DNA from: Calothrix sp. PCC 7716
GTDB lineage: Bacteria > Cyanobacteriota > Cyanobacteriia > Cyanobacteriales > Nostocaceae
Reading direction: 5' to 3'
Length of the DNA stretch: 64,000 bases
NCBI RefSeq assembly: GCF_019977735.1
Contig: NZ_AP025018.1
Location: forward strand, 6,886,580 to 6,950,579
Part shown: in pieces, positions 1 to 8,746 of the stretch
Position numbering within the stretch: the stretch's first letter is position 1
How the letters are laid out: each line of letters begins with the position of its first letter
The notes under the pieces: model-generated
The model's input: only the letters and a program-made list of their open reading frames with translations
The model's database searches: none
Told to the model about the DNA's origin: nothing
Program-made: the position numbers and the translations under genes

Positions 1-35
1 ATTTTACTGAAACAAAAGATGATTATTTTAATATT

Positions 36-674
36 TTAGCACGTAAAGCACGGGAGAGCCGTAAAGTCGAACCAACGATACCTTGTTGCATTAGTATCTT
101 TCTCCTCAAATCCTAACTTGTACACATCCCAAATCTCTTTCTCATATTCATCTCTATCATCATAAAAGTCTAATAAAAACTTATAAATTTGTTGAAATTT
201 GTAAATACACTCATCTTCTCCTTTGTAGGTTTTTATTTGATTGCTACTCAATAACTTAGAACTCTGGCGCCCATAATATTTCTTTGTTGCGATTAGATAA
301 GTTCTCAAGGATAATACCCATTCATCTAATTTCTTATCTAAAAGAGAATTAGAAAGTGAATGTTGACTGTGTAGCCACTCACATATTCTATTTATTTTAG
401 AAGCCTTTTGATGAAGACTTTTTAAGTTCCAGTCTTGATTAACAACTTTTTGGTAACAAAAAAATTTTATTTCTACCTTTGTTCGACCAGGACATTTTTC
501 AAAATGTAAGCAACTTCCTCGTATCTTAGAACTTCCTTTTAAAGGATTTGAGGCTGGAGACCATATATCTTTAGCCCAGTATTCAATCAATTGAGACTTC
601 ATATACTGGTATTTTGCTTCATTACCTGAAATAATATAGTCAATAAGCTGTTTATTTGTTTTCGATTCTTTCAT
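36..674 (-). pseudogene. N-terminal part of a tnpB-type tyrosine recombinase (element 1)
   Basis: This 212-residue product overlaps the stop of the recombinase gene at 671-1783 by 4 bases, as expected for the second gene of a Tn554-like element. Its last 30 residues (EIWDVYKLGF, then RYRWFDF) line up with the region of the element 2 TnpB that reads DIWNVTVFGLEP and LLNFSDI. That segment lies just before the core-binding domain in this family. The reading frame then stops after LPCFTC, long before any catalytic domain. Another frame stays open at this point, so either a frameshift or a junction near the window edge has broken the gene. There is a Cys-rich patch near residues 54-75 but no catalytic Arg-His-Arg-Tyr set. 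Confidence 0.55.
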
Positions 675-1783
675 TGTTTTTGCTTCTCTCGGTTTTGTAA
701 ATATTCTTTGTAAGCTAATTTCAAATCTTCATCTTCTAGGTGGACATAAGTGTTGATAGTCGTTTGAATATCACTATGACCTAACCTCTTCTTCACATAA
801 GCCATGTCAACTCCTGCTCTTATTAGGTCAGATGCATGGCTATGCCTTAGTAAATGAGGATTTATCTTAGTTCCTATTTTTCTTGATAATCTTCTGAATA
901 AACTGTTAACAGTTTTATATGTCAAAGGTTTACCCATTTTATCCTGATTATGAGCTTTGATAACTACAAACACAAAGTCGCAATCAATATCTGATGGATA
1001 CTCGTCTATTAAATAAGCACAGTACCATTGCATCAGTTCCTTACTCACATGAACTGTTCGCTCTACTCCGGACTTTGCTCTAGCATGATTTACATTATCT
1101 AATCTTGGCGCCACACGAATTTCACATGCGTTACCAGTCACCATATCTTCATGCCTTAGTCCTAATGCTTCGCCTATTCTTAACCCTGTTTCATACAGCA
1201 GTTTAATTAAAAACTTATCACGTAAAGTATTACACGCTGTAATTATATTGTCAACTTGTTCAGGTGTTAAACATCCTGGGAATGTTTTTGGTTCTTTTAT
1301 CTTTAATAGTCGTGTTTTAACCTCTTTTTCTTTACTAATGTGGTGTAAAAAAGGCTTATATTTTCTATTTGATTGTAACTGATAGCCGTAACTATTAACG
1401 CCTAAATTTACCCCGATACGCTCTTGAAACTCATAAAATCCACAAACTGTTGTCAGGCAATGATTGATTGTCTTCTCTGAACGCTTGGAAGAACTTACCT
1501 TAATTGATAACACGCTTGTATACGGATTTCTCAGCCAGTGAATAAAGTTTGATAGTTGTTCTAAACTTATTTCTTGCCAAGAAAGTTTTGAATCTCTCAA
1601 AAACTCCCAGAACAGTTTGAGATTGTAGGCATAAGCTTGAATCGTGTTTGGTGAGCGCCCTACGCTGTCTAAATAATGCAGGTACTTCCCAATTGCCTCT
1701 ATCGGTAAACAGTCATCACCCAAAACCATCCATACTGAACGGTTAGAGTCGCATATAATACCTCTTTGAACTTTCATTCTCAT
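671..1783 (-). CDS. tnpA: Tyrosine recombinase, Tn554 TnpA-like
   Basis: A site-specific recombinase of 370 residues; the family's usual length is about 360. The N-terminal half is a SAM-like core-binding domain (SPNTIQAYAYNLKLFWEFL, residues about 44-62). The C-terminal catalytic domain shows the Arg of TGLRIGEALGLRHED, then HLLRHSHASDLIRAG, LGHSDIQTT and the Tyr nucleophile in NTYVHLED, so the active site looks complete. The protein is clearly homologous to the recombinase at 26553-27641 along its whole length. Translation may begin at the first Met or at Met3 (MKVQ), which matches the start of the paralogue. It should cut and join the transposon ends through a covalent phosphotyrosine intermediate together with a TnpB partner, but the partner here is truncated. 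Confidence 0.9.
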   Translation of the reverse strand: MRMKVQRGIICDSNRSVWMVLGDDCLPIEAIGKYLHYLDSVGRSPNTIQAYAYNLKLFWEFLRDSKLSWQEISLEQLSNFIHWLRNPYTSVLSIKVSSSKRSEKTINHCLTTVCGFYEFQERIGVNLGVNSYGYQLQSNRKYKPFLHHISKEKEVKTRLLKIKEPKTFPGCLTPEQVDNIITACNTLRDKFLIKLLYETGLRIGEALGLRHEDMVTGNACEIRVAPRLDNVNHARAKSGVERTVHVSKELMQWYCAYLIDEYPSDIDCDFVFVVIKAHNQDKMGKPLTYKTVNSLFRRLSRKIGTKINPHLLRHSHASDLIRAGVDMAYVKKRLGHSDIQTTINTYVHLEDEDLKLAYKEYLQNREKQKQ

Positions 1784-1807
1784 CCACCCTGAGCATCTTC
1801 GTTTACG

Positions 1808-1826
1808 TTGTAGTATTATACTACAA
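1808..1826. promoter_or_regulatory. Palindrome upstream of element 1 tnpA
   Basis: TTGTAGTATTATACTACAA is a perfect dyad with 8-bp arms (TTGTAGTA, TACTACAA) around TTA. It lies about 25 bp upstream of the recombinase start and inside the right end of the element. The element 2 right end carries related ACTACA words (27667-27690). It is therefore either an operator for tnpA or a recombinase arm-binding site; the sequence alone cannot separate these. Confidence 0.4.
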
Positions 1827-1915
1827 GACGATTAAAAGTCAAAACAGCGTGTAATTAGCAAGCTAATTAGCTACGCTGTTGTTGTTGTTGTTATTTAAAA
1901 TTTGATGAGACATAA

Positions 1916-3730
1916 CTTAACAATATGGGATTAGTTTACGACTCACTCGGAGATAAACAGAAAGCTTTTCAATTTTATAATCAATCTCTACCTTTATTAA
2001 TTGAAGTGGGGGACAAAGAAAAGCAAGCTAAAATCCTATTGAATCTTGCTAATTTAAAGCGTGACACAGGCAAATTGAAAGAATCACTTAAACAAATTCA
2101 GTCAGCAATTAAAATTGTTGAAAATCTACGACAAACATATACTAATAAGAATTTACAAAGTACTTATTTTGCTACAGTGCAGGATTATTACCAGTTCTAC
2201 ATCAACCTGCTGATGGAATTGCACAAAAAATACCCTTCGTCTGGATATAATACAGGCGCCTTCAATATCAGCGAACGACAACGTGCGCGCTCCCTCGTCG
2301 AACTACTAGCAGAAGCAAACGCCAACATTCGTAAAGGTATTAACCCCAAACTACTTGAAGAAGAACAACTTATATTAGGAAAAATTGAGGCACTACAAAA
2401 ACAAATGCAGGCGCCGTCAAATAATAACGATAAAGCAAAACTTGAAAAGTTACAGCAGGAAAATGATAATCTTCTTAACCAATACCGTGAATTGGTTGAT
2501 AAAATTCGTACCAGTAGCCCACAATACGCTGCTATTCAATATCCTCAACCTCTGGAATTAAAGCAAATTCAACAACAACTTGATAAAGATACCTTACTAC
2601 TACAATACTCCTTGGGTAAAGATAGAAGTTATCTCTGGGCTGTTACACCTGACTCTTTCAATACATACGAACTGCCTAAAAGCTCAGAAATTGAATTGGT
2701 GGCAGAAGATTTTCGAGGCGCCATCACAGACTCACTTCCTATAACTCACCCAGCTAAAGCAACCAAGTTAAATAAACTTAGTCAAATGATACTGGCGCCA
2801 GTAGCAAACCTACTAGGTAAAAAACGATTAGCTATAGTAGCAGACTCTTCCTTACAAACCATTCCCTTCGCAGCATTAGCAGACCCAACTATAAAGGCGC
2901 CGAAGTCTTACCAGCCGCTAATGGTTAACCATGAAATCGTCAATTTACCTTCTGTTACAGCTATCGCCACTCAACGACAACGATTTAATAATGGAAGTAA
3001 GGCACCAAAAACTCTTGCAGTACTTGCCGACCCAATATTTGATGCTACTGACTCTAGAGTTACGGGCAAAGAACCTTCCCTTGCTCCTGAATTAAACCTC
3101 GACCGTTCAACTTTACAACGAGCATTAAAAAATACTAAACGTAACGGAATGCCACGGTTGAAAGGTACACGCGCGGAAGCAGAAGAAATTCTCGCTACTT
3201 TATCATCTCAAGATGCTATCCACGCTTATGATTATGATGCTAACTACAGTTTTGTAACCAATCCAGAACTTAAAAAATATCGCTTCCTGTTATTTGCCAC
3301 TCATGGAATTGTTGATACTACAAACCCCGAATTATCAGGTATTGTTCTTTCACAAGTAGACAAACAAGGTAAACCTGTTGAAAAAGGTTATTTACGTTTA
3401 GGCGACATCTTTAACTTAGATTTAGGCGCCGAACTTGTCGTACTTAGTGCCTGCGATACTGGTTTGGGTAAAGACATTAAGGGTGAGGGATTAGTAGGAT
3501 TAACAAGAGGACTAATGTATGCAGGTTCCAAACGCGCGGTTGTTTCTTTGTGGCAAGTTAGTGACGAAGGTACATCTAAACTAATGCCAATATTCTATAA
3601 AGCTGTTTTGGAAGGAAAGGCGCCTTTCCCTGTTGCTTTACGAGAAGCACAATTACAGTTATGGCAGAGTAAAGAGTGGCAAAGTCCTTATTATTGGGCA
3701 GCGTTCACTTTACAGGGTGATTGGAAATAG
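1916..3730 (+). pseudogene. TPR-CHAT protein, 5'-truncated by element 1
   Basis: The C-terminal part of a caspase-like CHAT-domain protein. The first residues (L-N-N-M-G-L-V-Y-D-S-L-G-D) are the start of a TPR helix whose upstream repeats are missing: the frame is open back to the stop-containing end of element 1 at 1915, and the normal start codon is gone. A second TPR follows (residues 30-60), then a coiled coil (about 145-195) and the CHAT peptidase domain, with the His of FATHGIVD and the Cys of LSACDTGLG both present. An internal ATG at 1925 could still give a 601-residue protein. It holds many GGCGCC sites, so it is native DNA. CHAT proteins with TPRs act as proteases in signalling or cell-death systems (family knowledge). 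The partner here is unknown. Confidence 0.8.
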
Positions 3731-3971
3731 ATGAACAAGTGAGTGGCGCCTGTATTGCTTCTAACTAACTGGCGCCTAAACAATAATGGTATTGCCTTGG
3801 AGATAAAGATGGTATTGTAACAAATCCGGTTCAAGCGTGCGTCATTCACTTAGATGTGGGTTTTTAAATTTATTAAACCGGAAAGTTTCTGGCTGGGGTG
3901 TAGTTTTAGATTTGCGAGTGGAGCAGCAGCATAAATCAAATCAATAAACTTTACGAAGATATTGTAGTAGT

Positions 3972-4346
3972 ATGTTTTCTCAGCGACTTCGACGTTTTTA
4001 TATTGTATGTCTTGGGTTTTCCCTAGTTCTATTGATAGCTGGTGGAATTTTTGTGTACCAAGTTTCACCATTGAGAGACCCAACCTTTCAACCTAATAGT
4101 GCAAACGCAGGCTCATTATTACCTTGGTTACGAGGTGTAACAGAAGCGCATTGGTTTCTATTTGCTAATATTCTAGCGTTTCTACTATCTACCAATCTCA
4201 CGCTTCTTCTACCGCAACAAAGAGTGTCTACCAAAAATAATTGGTTGCCACATTTAAGGCTTATGATTTTGGTATGGGTTATACTGTTTATCATTTTTCG
4301 GTTTGTGTTTATAGTTTACTTACTAAACGAATGGTTGATTGATTAA
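3972..4346 (+). CDS. Small membrane protein, unknown function
   Basis: A 124-residue protein with three hydrophobic segments: about residues 11-30 (CLGFSLVLLIAGGIFVYQV), 61-81 (WFLFANILAFLLSTNLTLLL) and 96-118 (LMILVWVILFIIFRFVFIVYLL). Basic residues precede the first segment, so the N-terminus is probably cytoplasmic. I do not recognise a family. It stands alone between the CHAT gene and the IS200/IS605 element. Antisense reading frames of 68-77 codons overlap it but lack any protein-like composition. No clear Shine-Dalgarno sequence precedes the ATG. Confidence 0.5.
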   Translation: MFSQRLRRFYIVCLGFSLVLLIAGGIFVYQVSPLRDPTFQPNSANAGSLLPWLRGVTEAHWFLFANILAFLLSTNLTLLLPQQRVSTKNNWLPHLRLMILVWVILFIIFRFVFIVYLLNEWLID

Positions 4347-4675
4347 ATGGTGTTTAAATTGCTCACAAAAGGATTCAATTATATTATATGTCTATAACGA
4401 GTGCAGGTGATTGAATATAAAGGGCATTGCTCCAAATTCTTACTGTACATAAATTAAACTCAAGTACGTATTTAAGTATTTAAATGTCCAAGTATCTAAA
4501 TTCTTAGGTCTTTAACATAAATTGTAGTTAGTTGGGTAGGCGCCTTAATTGCTACAAAAACTTCGGACGTGCATTAAATTTACAGGCGCCATCACACGAG
4601 AATACCGGAGGATGGTAGCCCCTGTCTTTCAAGCAGGGGCGGAAATCCGACTTGCCGTTTCAACGGCATTAAAAT

Positions 4676-5040
4676 TTAATGACGGTCATGATGAGGGTCG
4701 TTAATATACGCCATGACATTGGCAGTACTAACCTTACCAGATGTATCCTAAAATTAGCATATGAGTCCATAATGACGGAAGCTTTTTTAGTTCGGGGAAC
4801 TCGTCTCTTAATAGTTTAGAACTTCGCCCTTTGAACGCACGCTTCTACATCGCATATAGGTGTTTGTTCGTCATATTCAATGAGTAAATGTACATGGTCT
4901 GGGGCTATTTCTTTAGCCTTAATAAACCACTTTTTATCAGATGCAACCGAGTCCATAATTTCTGACAGCCTGTGCTTAATAGCACCTTTTAATATAGGTT
5001 TTTTACGCTTAGGTATCCAAACTTCAAAAATTTGAGCGAA
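4676..5040 (-). pseudogene. tnpA: IS200/IS605 TnpA (Y1 HuH transposase) remnant
   Basis: Reading the minus strand gives VWIPKRKKPILKGAIKHRL, then KAKEIAPDHVHLLIEYDEQ, with the HuH motif His-Val-His. The frame then stops after VQRAKF. Two further shifted frames restore family-like sequence: LLRDEFPELKKLPSLWTHM, then GKVSTANVMAYINDPHHDRH and a stop, with the probable catalytic Tyr in VMAYIND. The first 15 or so residues of a normal 130-140-residue TnpA are also missing. At least two frameshifts and a start loss make it inactive. It lies divergently to tnpB, about 75 bp from it. Confidence 0.75.
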
Positions 5041-5124
5041 GCGAGTCGATGGATTGACAAGTATAGACCATTAATGTAACATTATTCTATCAAAGCAAAT
5101 ATTTAATCTCAGGAGGTGATTGAT

Positions 5125-6723
5125 GTGGGCAGAAAGAAAACTCCTTCTTTTGTAACAGAATTTCCACTTTTAATAACAAGCGATTCGGAAAAAGAATTGG
5201 TTGCGAGGTTTGAAGCGGGAAGGCAGTTATATAATGCAGCGCTGGGCGAAGCAATTGCACGAGTTGAGTTAGTTCGTAATTCTGACCCATACCAAGAAGC
5301 CAAAAAAATTAAAATCAAAACTGACGATGATAAAAAACATCGGAATGAATTATTTACAACTGCACGTAAACAATCAAGATATTCAGATTTTGAATTGCAA
5401 GCTTTTGCAGTCATAACCGCTAATAATTCCAAGTGGATTGCAGAAAAACTAGATTCAAACACAATTCAGAAGATAGCGACGCGCGCATTCAAGGCATCAG
5501 AAAAAGTTTTATTTGGTCGTGCAAGAAAGGTTAGATTCAAAACGTTTAACGCTTTTCATTCCCTTGAAGGCAAAACCAATAAACAGGGAATCATGTTTAA
5601 AGGTGGGAGCGACTGTAAAATTGTTTGGTGCGGATTGGAGTTGCCAATAATCTTTCCAGAAAAATGGAATGATGTACTAGAACACGGGTATCGTTGCCCT
5701 GTAAAGTATTGTCGAATTATTTGGCGCGAACTCAATGGCAAACGTCGCTGGTTTGTTCAGCTTATTAATGAAGGGGAGCCTTATAAGTATCGCCAAAATA
5801 CTAAATCTTTAAGTGGATTAGTAGGGATGGATTTAAACGTTAGTAATGTTGCAGTTGTTGGAGATAATAAAGCTGGTTTATATCCCTTTGCAGAAAATGT
5901 ACTAACATTTGAGCAAGAAATAAAATCTTTACAACGTAAAATGCAACGTTCTCAACGCAGTATGAATCCAGAAAACTATGAGTCAGACTTTGAGAAAAAA
6001 GTTGGACGGCGCATCAAACGCAAAAAGGGTAAAGTAAAGAAGGGAACTAGACGTTGGAAAAATTCTAGCGCCTATAAAAAATATGCCCGTAAGAAGCGTG
6101 AATTAGAAAGACGCAAGGCAGCATATTCCAAATCTCAAAATCGAGGTTTGGCTAACAAAATTATCCGTGAAGTTGGCAACAATATTAAAGCGGAAAAAGT
6201 TTCTGTAAGAGGTTGGCAGAAAAGATATGGTAAAGCAATATCTGCCAAATCGCCAGGTTTTTTTCAATCGGAATTAGCACGCAAGGCTGAAAGTGCTGGC
6301 GGGCAATTCACAACATTTTCTACCCAAAAAACCGCGTTATCTCAAACGCATTTAGATGGCACAAGGATAAAAAAATCTTTGTCAGAACGAGTCCATAAAG
6401 ATGCAACAGGATTTGAGATGCAGCGCGATTTATTCTCAGCATATCTGGGTAGGTATGTCAATGACTGCGACGAACTTCAAGTCACCCAAGTCCAAAGTGA
6501 TTGGGGAAGGGCGGAGCCGCTCTTAATGCAGGCTTGGAGGGAGCATAAAACCGCAAGTACAAAGTCGAGTACTGAGTCAGGCTGTGTCATTACATCCTCG
6601 GAGCGGGACTGCATAAAGCGTAACCAGTCTAGCCAGATAGCATCTGTAAAGGGCGACAAGCTAGAAACGAGCGGTTCTGGACAGCCAGGACTACGGGTTA
6701 TGCCAGAATCCCCCAACTTATAG
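5125..6723 (+). CDS. tnpB: RNA-guided nuclease TnpB (IS200/IS605)
   Basis: A TnpB-family protein of about 530 residues. The RuvC-like core shows the first Asp in GMDLNVSNVAVVGD (about residue 235), the Glu in NNIKAEKVSVRGWQ (about 355) and the last Asp in MQRDLFSAYLGRY (about 440). A Lys/Arg-rich stretch (about 295-345) fits nucleic-acid binding. TnpB proteins are guided by an RNA from the element's right end and cut DNA there (family knowledge). The zinc-ribbon cysteines usual between the Glu and last Asp are not seen: LSQTHLDGTRIKKSLSERVH has none. I prefer the GTG at 5125, 7 bases after AGGAGGT, to the upstream GTG at 5116, which sits inside that Shine-Dalgarno sequence. Confidence 0.8.
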   Translation: MGRKKTPSFVTEFPLLITSDSEKELVARFEAGRQLYNAALGEAIARVELVRNSDPYQEAKKIKIKTDDDKKHRNELFTTARKQSRYSDFELQAFAVITANNSKWIAEKLDSNTIQKIATRAFKASEKVLFGRARKVRFKTFNAFHSLEGKTNKQGIMFKGGSDCKIVWCGLELPIIFPEKWNDVLEHGYRCPVKYCRIIWRELNGKRRWFVQLINEGEPYKYRQNTKSLSGLVGMDLNVSNVAVVGDNKAGLYPFAENVLTFEQEIKSLQRKMQRSQRSMNPENYESDFEKKVGRRIKRKKGKVKKGTRRWKNSSAYKKYARKKRELERRKAAYSKSQNRGLANKIIREVGNNIKAEKVSVRGWQKRYGKAISAKSPGFFQSELARKAESAGGQFTTFSTQKTALSQTHLDGTRIKKSLSERVHKDATGFEMQRDLFSAYLGRYVNDCDELQVTQVQSDWGRAEPLLMQAWREHKTASTKSSTESGCVITSSERDCIKRNQSSQIASVKGDKLETSGSGQPGLRVMPESPNL

Positions 6724-6730
6724 TTGGGGG
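6710..6730. repeat. Right-end hairpin of the IS200/IS605 element
   Basis: CCCCCAACT and AGTTGGGGG form a perfect 9-bp stem with a 3-base loop. It spans the tnpB stop codon (6721-6723) and the last codons of the convergent helicase gene, whose stop is at 6718. A hairpin here is expected at the right end, where the guide RNA 3' part is encoded. It may also act as a bidirectional terminator for the two converging genes. Confidence 0.6.
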
Positions 6731-8604
6731 TGTCGGCTCAAATACGAGGGATTATCAATTTTATCAATCCAATCTCGAACAACGGCGCCTTTGTCACCAT
6801 TAATACGTTTCGATGCGTTGCGGATTGCTTCTTTATTATATATTTGCCACAACTCCTCTAGCATCTGAAGATTCTCACAAGCTTCCAAATCTTTCTGTAT
6901 TACGATAAGATTTTCTTCCGTTCCCCAAACTTCAAGTTCTTCAGTATATCTCTTCTTCCAATTATTTAATTTTTGCTTTTCAAGAGTATCTAACTTATCC
7001 CAAACTGCTTTTTTCACATCACCCGCGCGCTCCGACATATGTTTAGTAATATCATCCCAATCAGAAGAACTTCTAATTTGATTAACCATGCGAAACAATA
7101 TGGTATTCATTATTAAATCCTCTCTAGCGTTTAATTCCATTAGGTTAACAGCATATTTAATTTCATCAAGGTTTATATCACGGTGAGAATTAAACCACTC
7201 TTGAATTACTTCAAATCTCTGGTACAACCCTTTGTTACCTCGATACTTTCTTTTCTTATTCTCTGCAATTGGACGTAATACAGCAGGACGTACAGATGCT
7301 GGAACTTCTTGCCATTCGGCGCCTTCACAACTAGCTATTGTAGCAACACCACCACCTTCGATTACTCGTCCTTCCTCTAACACCCAACGTAACGGTTTTC
7401 CACAATTAGGACAATCAGCTTCATAAGTAGTAATAAATTCGCACTGTTTCGTATTGAAAGTTTCAAATGTACGAATTAAAGCGGGCATCGGTTTAAATAC
7501 GTGATGGCAGCTAGGACAACAACGGGCGCCCATTGTATCGGGGTCACATGTAACTGGCTGTAAGCTCCATTCGCGATGGTCACAAGGTCTGCCTAATCTA
7601 AACCAGTTATCCGTCATGTCGATTATTACAGCATGACTTTTACCCGGCGCCGGACGTAATACTCGCCCAATCATCTGTAACCATAAAGTAGTACTTGTAG
7701 TTGGACGCGCAATAATAACAACTTCAGAATCGGGACAGTCGAATCCCTCGGTTAAAATAGCGCAGTTGGATATTACTTGTGTGGCGCCTTTACGGAATCT
7801 CTCTAAAATTTCTTTACGTTCCTCCTGCGGAGTTTCCCCATCAATATGTTCGCAAGCAATACTATTCATGCGGAACTGAGTAGTTATGGATTTTGAATGT
7901 GTTACGTCAACGGCAAATATTATAGTTTTTTTGTTATCACCAAAATTATTCCACTGCTTTAAAACTTCTTCGGGTTTGTAATCCTGGGCAACTTCCGCTA
8001 ATTCTTTTTTTGTAAAATCTCTCTGTTTAGGTACTTTGTGCTTTGAGTATTTAAATCCAGCAATTAATTTATAATCAGTCAAATAGCCAAGAGCAATTAA
8101 TTCTTTAGTACTAATAGAACAAATTAACTCGTCAAATACGTCGCGTAGTCCATAACCGTCTTCACGTCGCGGAGTCGCTGTTACTCCTAGAATTAGAGCA
8201 TCTGGGTAAGCTTCGATTAATTTTCGGTAACTGTTTGCGCTGGCGTGATGAGCTTCGTCGATGATAACTAATCCGGCTAAGGGATAATTTTTACGACGCG
8301 CGAGAGTTTGGATACTACCAACTTGTATCAACGAGTCGGTTGGTTTGTAACCAGCTTTGATAATACCTGGCGCCTCTTGGGTTACAGATTGTAGTTTAGA
8401 TGCAGCTTGTAAAATTAGTTCTTCCCGATGGGCAACTACTAAAACTCCTTCCTGATGGCGTGCGAATTGAGAAGCGATTGCTGCAAAAATAACTGTTTTA
8501 CCACCACCTGTGCTTAATTGTAGTAAAACTTTCCGAGTTCCATTAGTCCAGGCGCCGAGCGTTTTTGACACGAGTTCCTCTTGGTAATCGCGTAAAACAA
8601 ACAT
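6718..8604 (-). CDS. DEAD/DEAH-box SF2 helicase with zinc ribbon
   Basis: An SF2 ATPase of 628 residues. Motifs in order: STGGGKTV (Walker A, about residue 30), AHREELI (Ia), IIDEAHHA (DEAH, about 115), GVTATPRRED (III), then helicase C-terminal motifs TEGFDCP and MIGRVLRP (about 290-330). A zinc-ribbon-like stretch follows with CCPSCHHV and CPNCGKPL (about 365-410), then a charged helical tail. The type resembles phage- or plasmid-encoded single-subunit helicases and the motor parts of restriction enzymes; no nuclease motif is visible. Its 3' end overlaps tnpB by 6 bases, meaning the IS element landed right at or replaced its end. Many GGCGCC sites suggest a long stay in this genome. Confidence 0.85.
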   Translation of the reverse strand: MFVLRDYQEELVSKTLGAWTNGTRKVLLQLSTGGGKTVIFAAIASQFARHQEGVLVVAHREELILQAASKLQSVTQEAPGIIKAGYKPTDSLIQVGSIQTLARRKNYPLAGLVIIDEAHHASANSYRKLIEAYPDALILGVTATPRREDGYGLRDVFDELICSISTKELIALGYLTDYKLIAGFKYSKHKVPKQRDFTKKELAEVAQDYKPEEVLKQWNNFGDNKKTIIFAVDVTHSKSITTQFRMNSIACEHIDGETPQEERKEILERFRKGATQVISNCAILTEGFDCPDSEVVIIARPTTSTTLWLQMIGRVLRPAPGKSHAVIIDMTDNWFRLGRPCDHREWSLQPVTCDPDTMGARCCPSCHHVFKPMPALIRTFETFNTKQCEFITTYEADCPNCGKPLRWVLEEGRVIEGGGVATIASCEGAEWQEVPASVRPAVLRPIAENKKRKYRGNKGLYQRFEVIQEWFNSHRDINLDEIKYAVNLMELNAREDLIMNTILFRMVNQIRSSSDWDDITKHMSERAGDVKKAVWDKLDTLEKQKLNNWKKRYTEELEVWGTEENLIVIQKDLEACENLQMLEELWQIYNKEAIRNASKRINGDKGAVVRDWIDKIDNPSYLSRHPQL

Positions 8605-8746
8605 ACTATTAAATTTACCCCTTTGTATTAAATAAACAATAGTTACTAATGATACTTAAGTTAGGTGCGAGTGTGGGTACTTCCTGATTGATTTGTTTAG
8701 GCGCCAGCTTGTTTAACACGACTCTAAGAAATTAATGCGCGCGTAA

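Larger units (their letters stand above)
1..1915 (-). mobile_element. Tn554-like element, end portion (element 1)
   Basis: This is the terminal part of a tyrosine-recombinase transposon; it runs off the left edge of the window. It holds a tnpA-type recombinase gene and the start of a tnpB-type gene, in the order seen in the complete element at 23817-27756. The right end is placed near 1915. There a (GTT)5 run at 1878-1892 is followed by an AT-rich stretch and GACATAA, which resembles the right end of element 2: (GTT)4, an AT-rich stretch, then CACATAAT. Just outside this end, coding sequence for a TPR repeat starts abruptly, so the element appears to have inserted into that gene. The boundary is inferred and could be off by a few bases. 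Confidence 0.65.
4600..6735. mobile_element. IS200/IS605-type element with decayed tnpA and tnpB
   Basis: Divergent tnpA (minus, decayed) and tnpB (plus) genes lie between two subterminal hairpins, the usual architecture of IS605-group elements. The left hairpin is GCCCCTG/CAGGGGC at 4618-4640. The right one is CCCCCAACT/AGTTGGGGG at 6710-6730. I saw no GGCGCC site inside, although the motif occurs just outside at about 4539 and 4586, which supports a foreign origin. The exact ends are not determined, because these elements have no terminal inverted repeats or target duplication. With tnpA broken, it should not move without help from another copy. Confidence 0.7.

Noticed and set aside
3850..4294. 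Minus-strand frames opposite the small membrane protein
   Set aside because: They have no start signals and no natural composition; the plus-strand frame has clear membrane helices.
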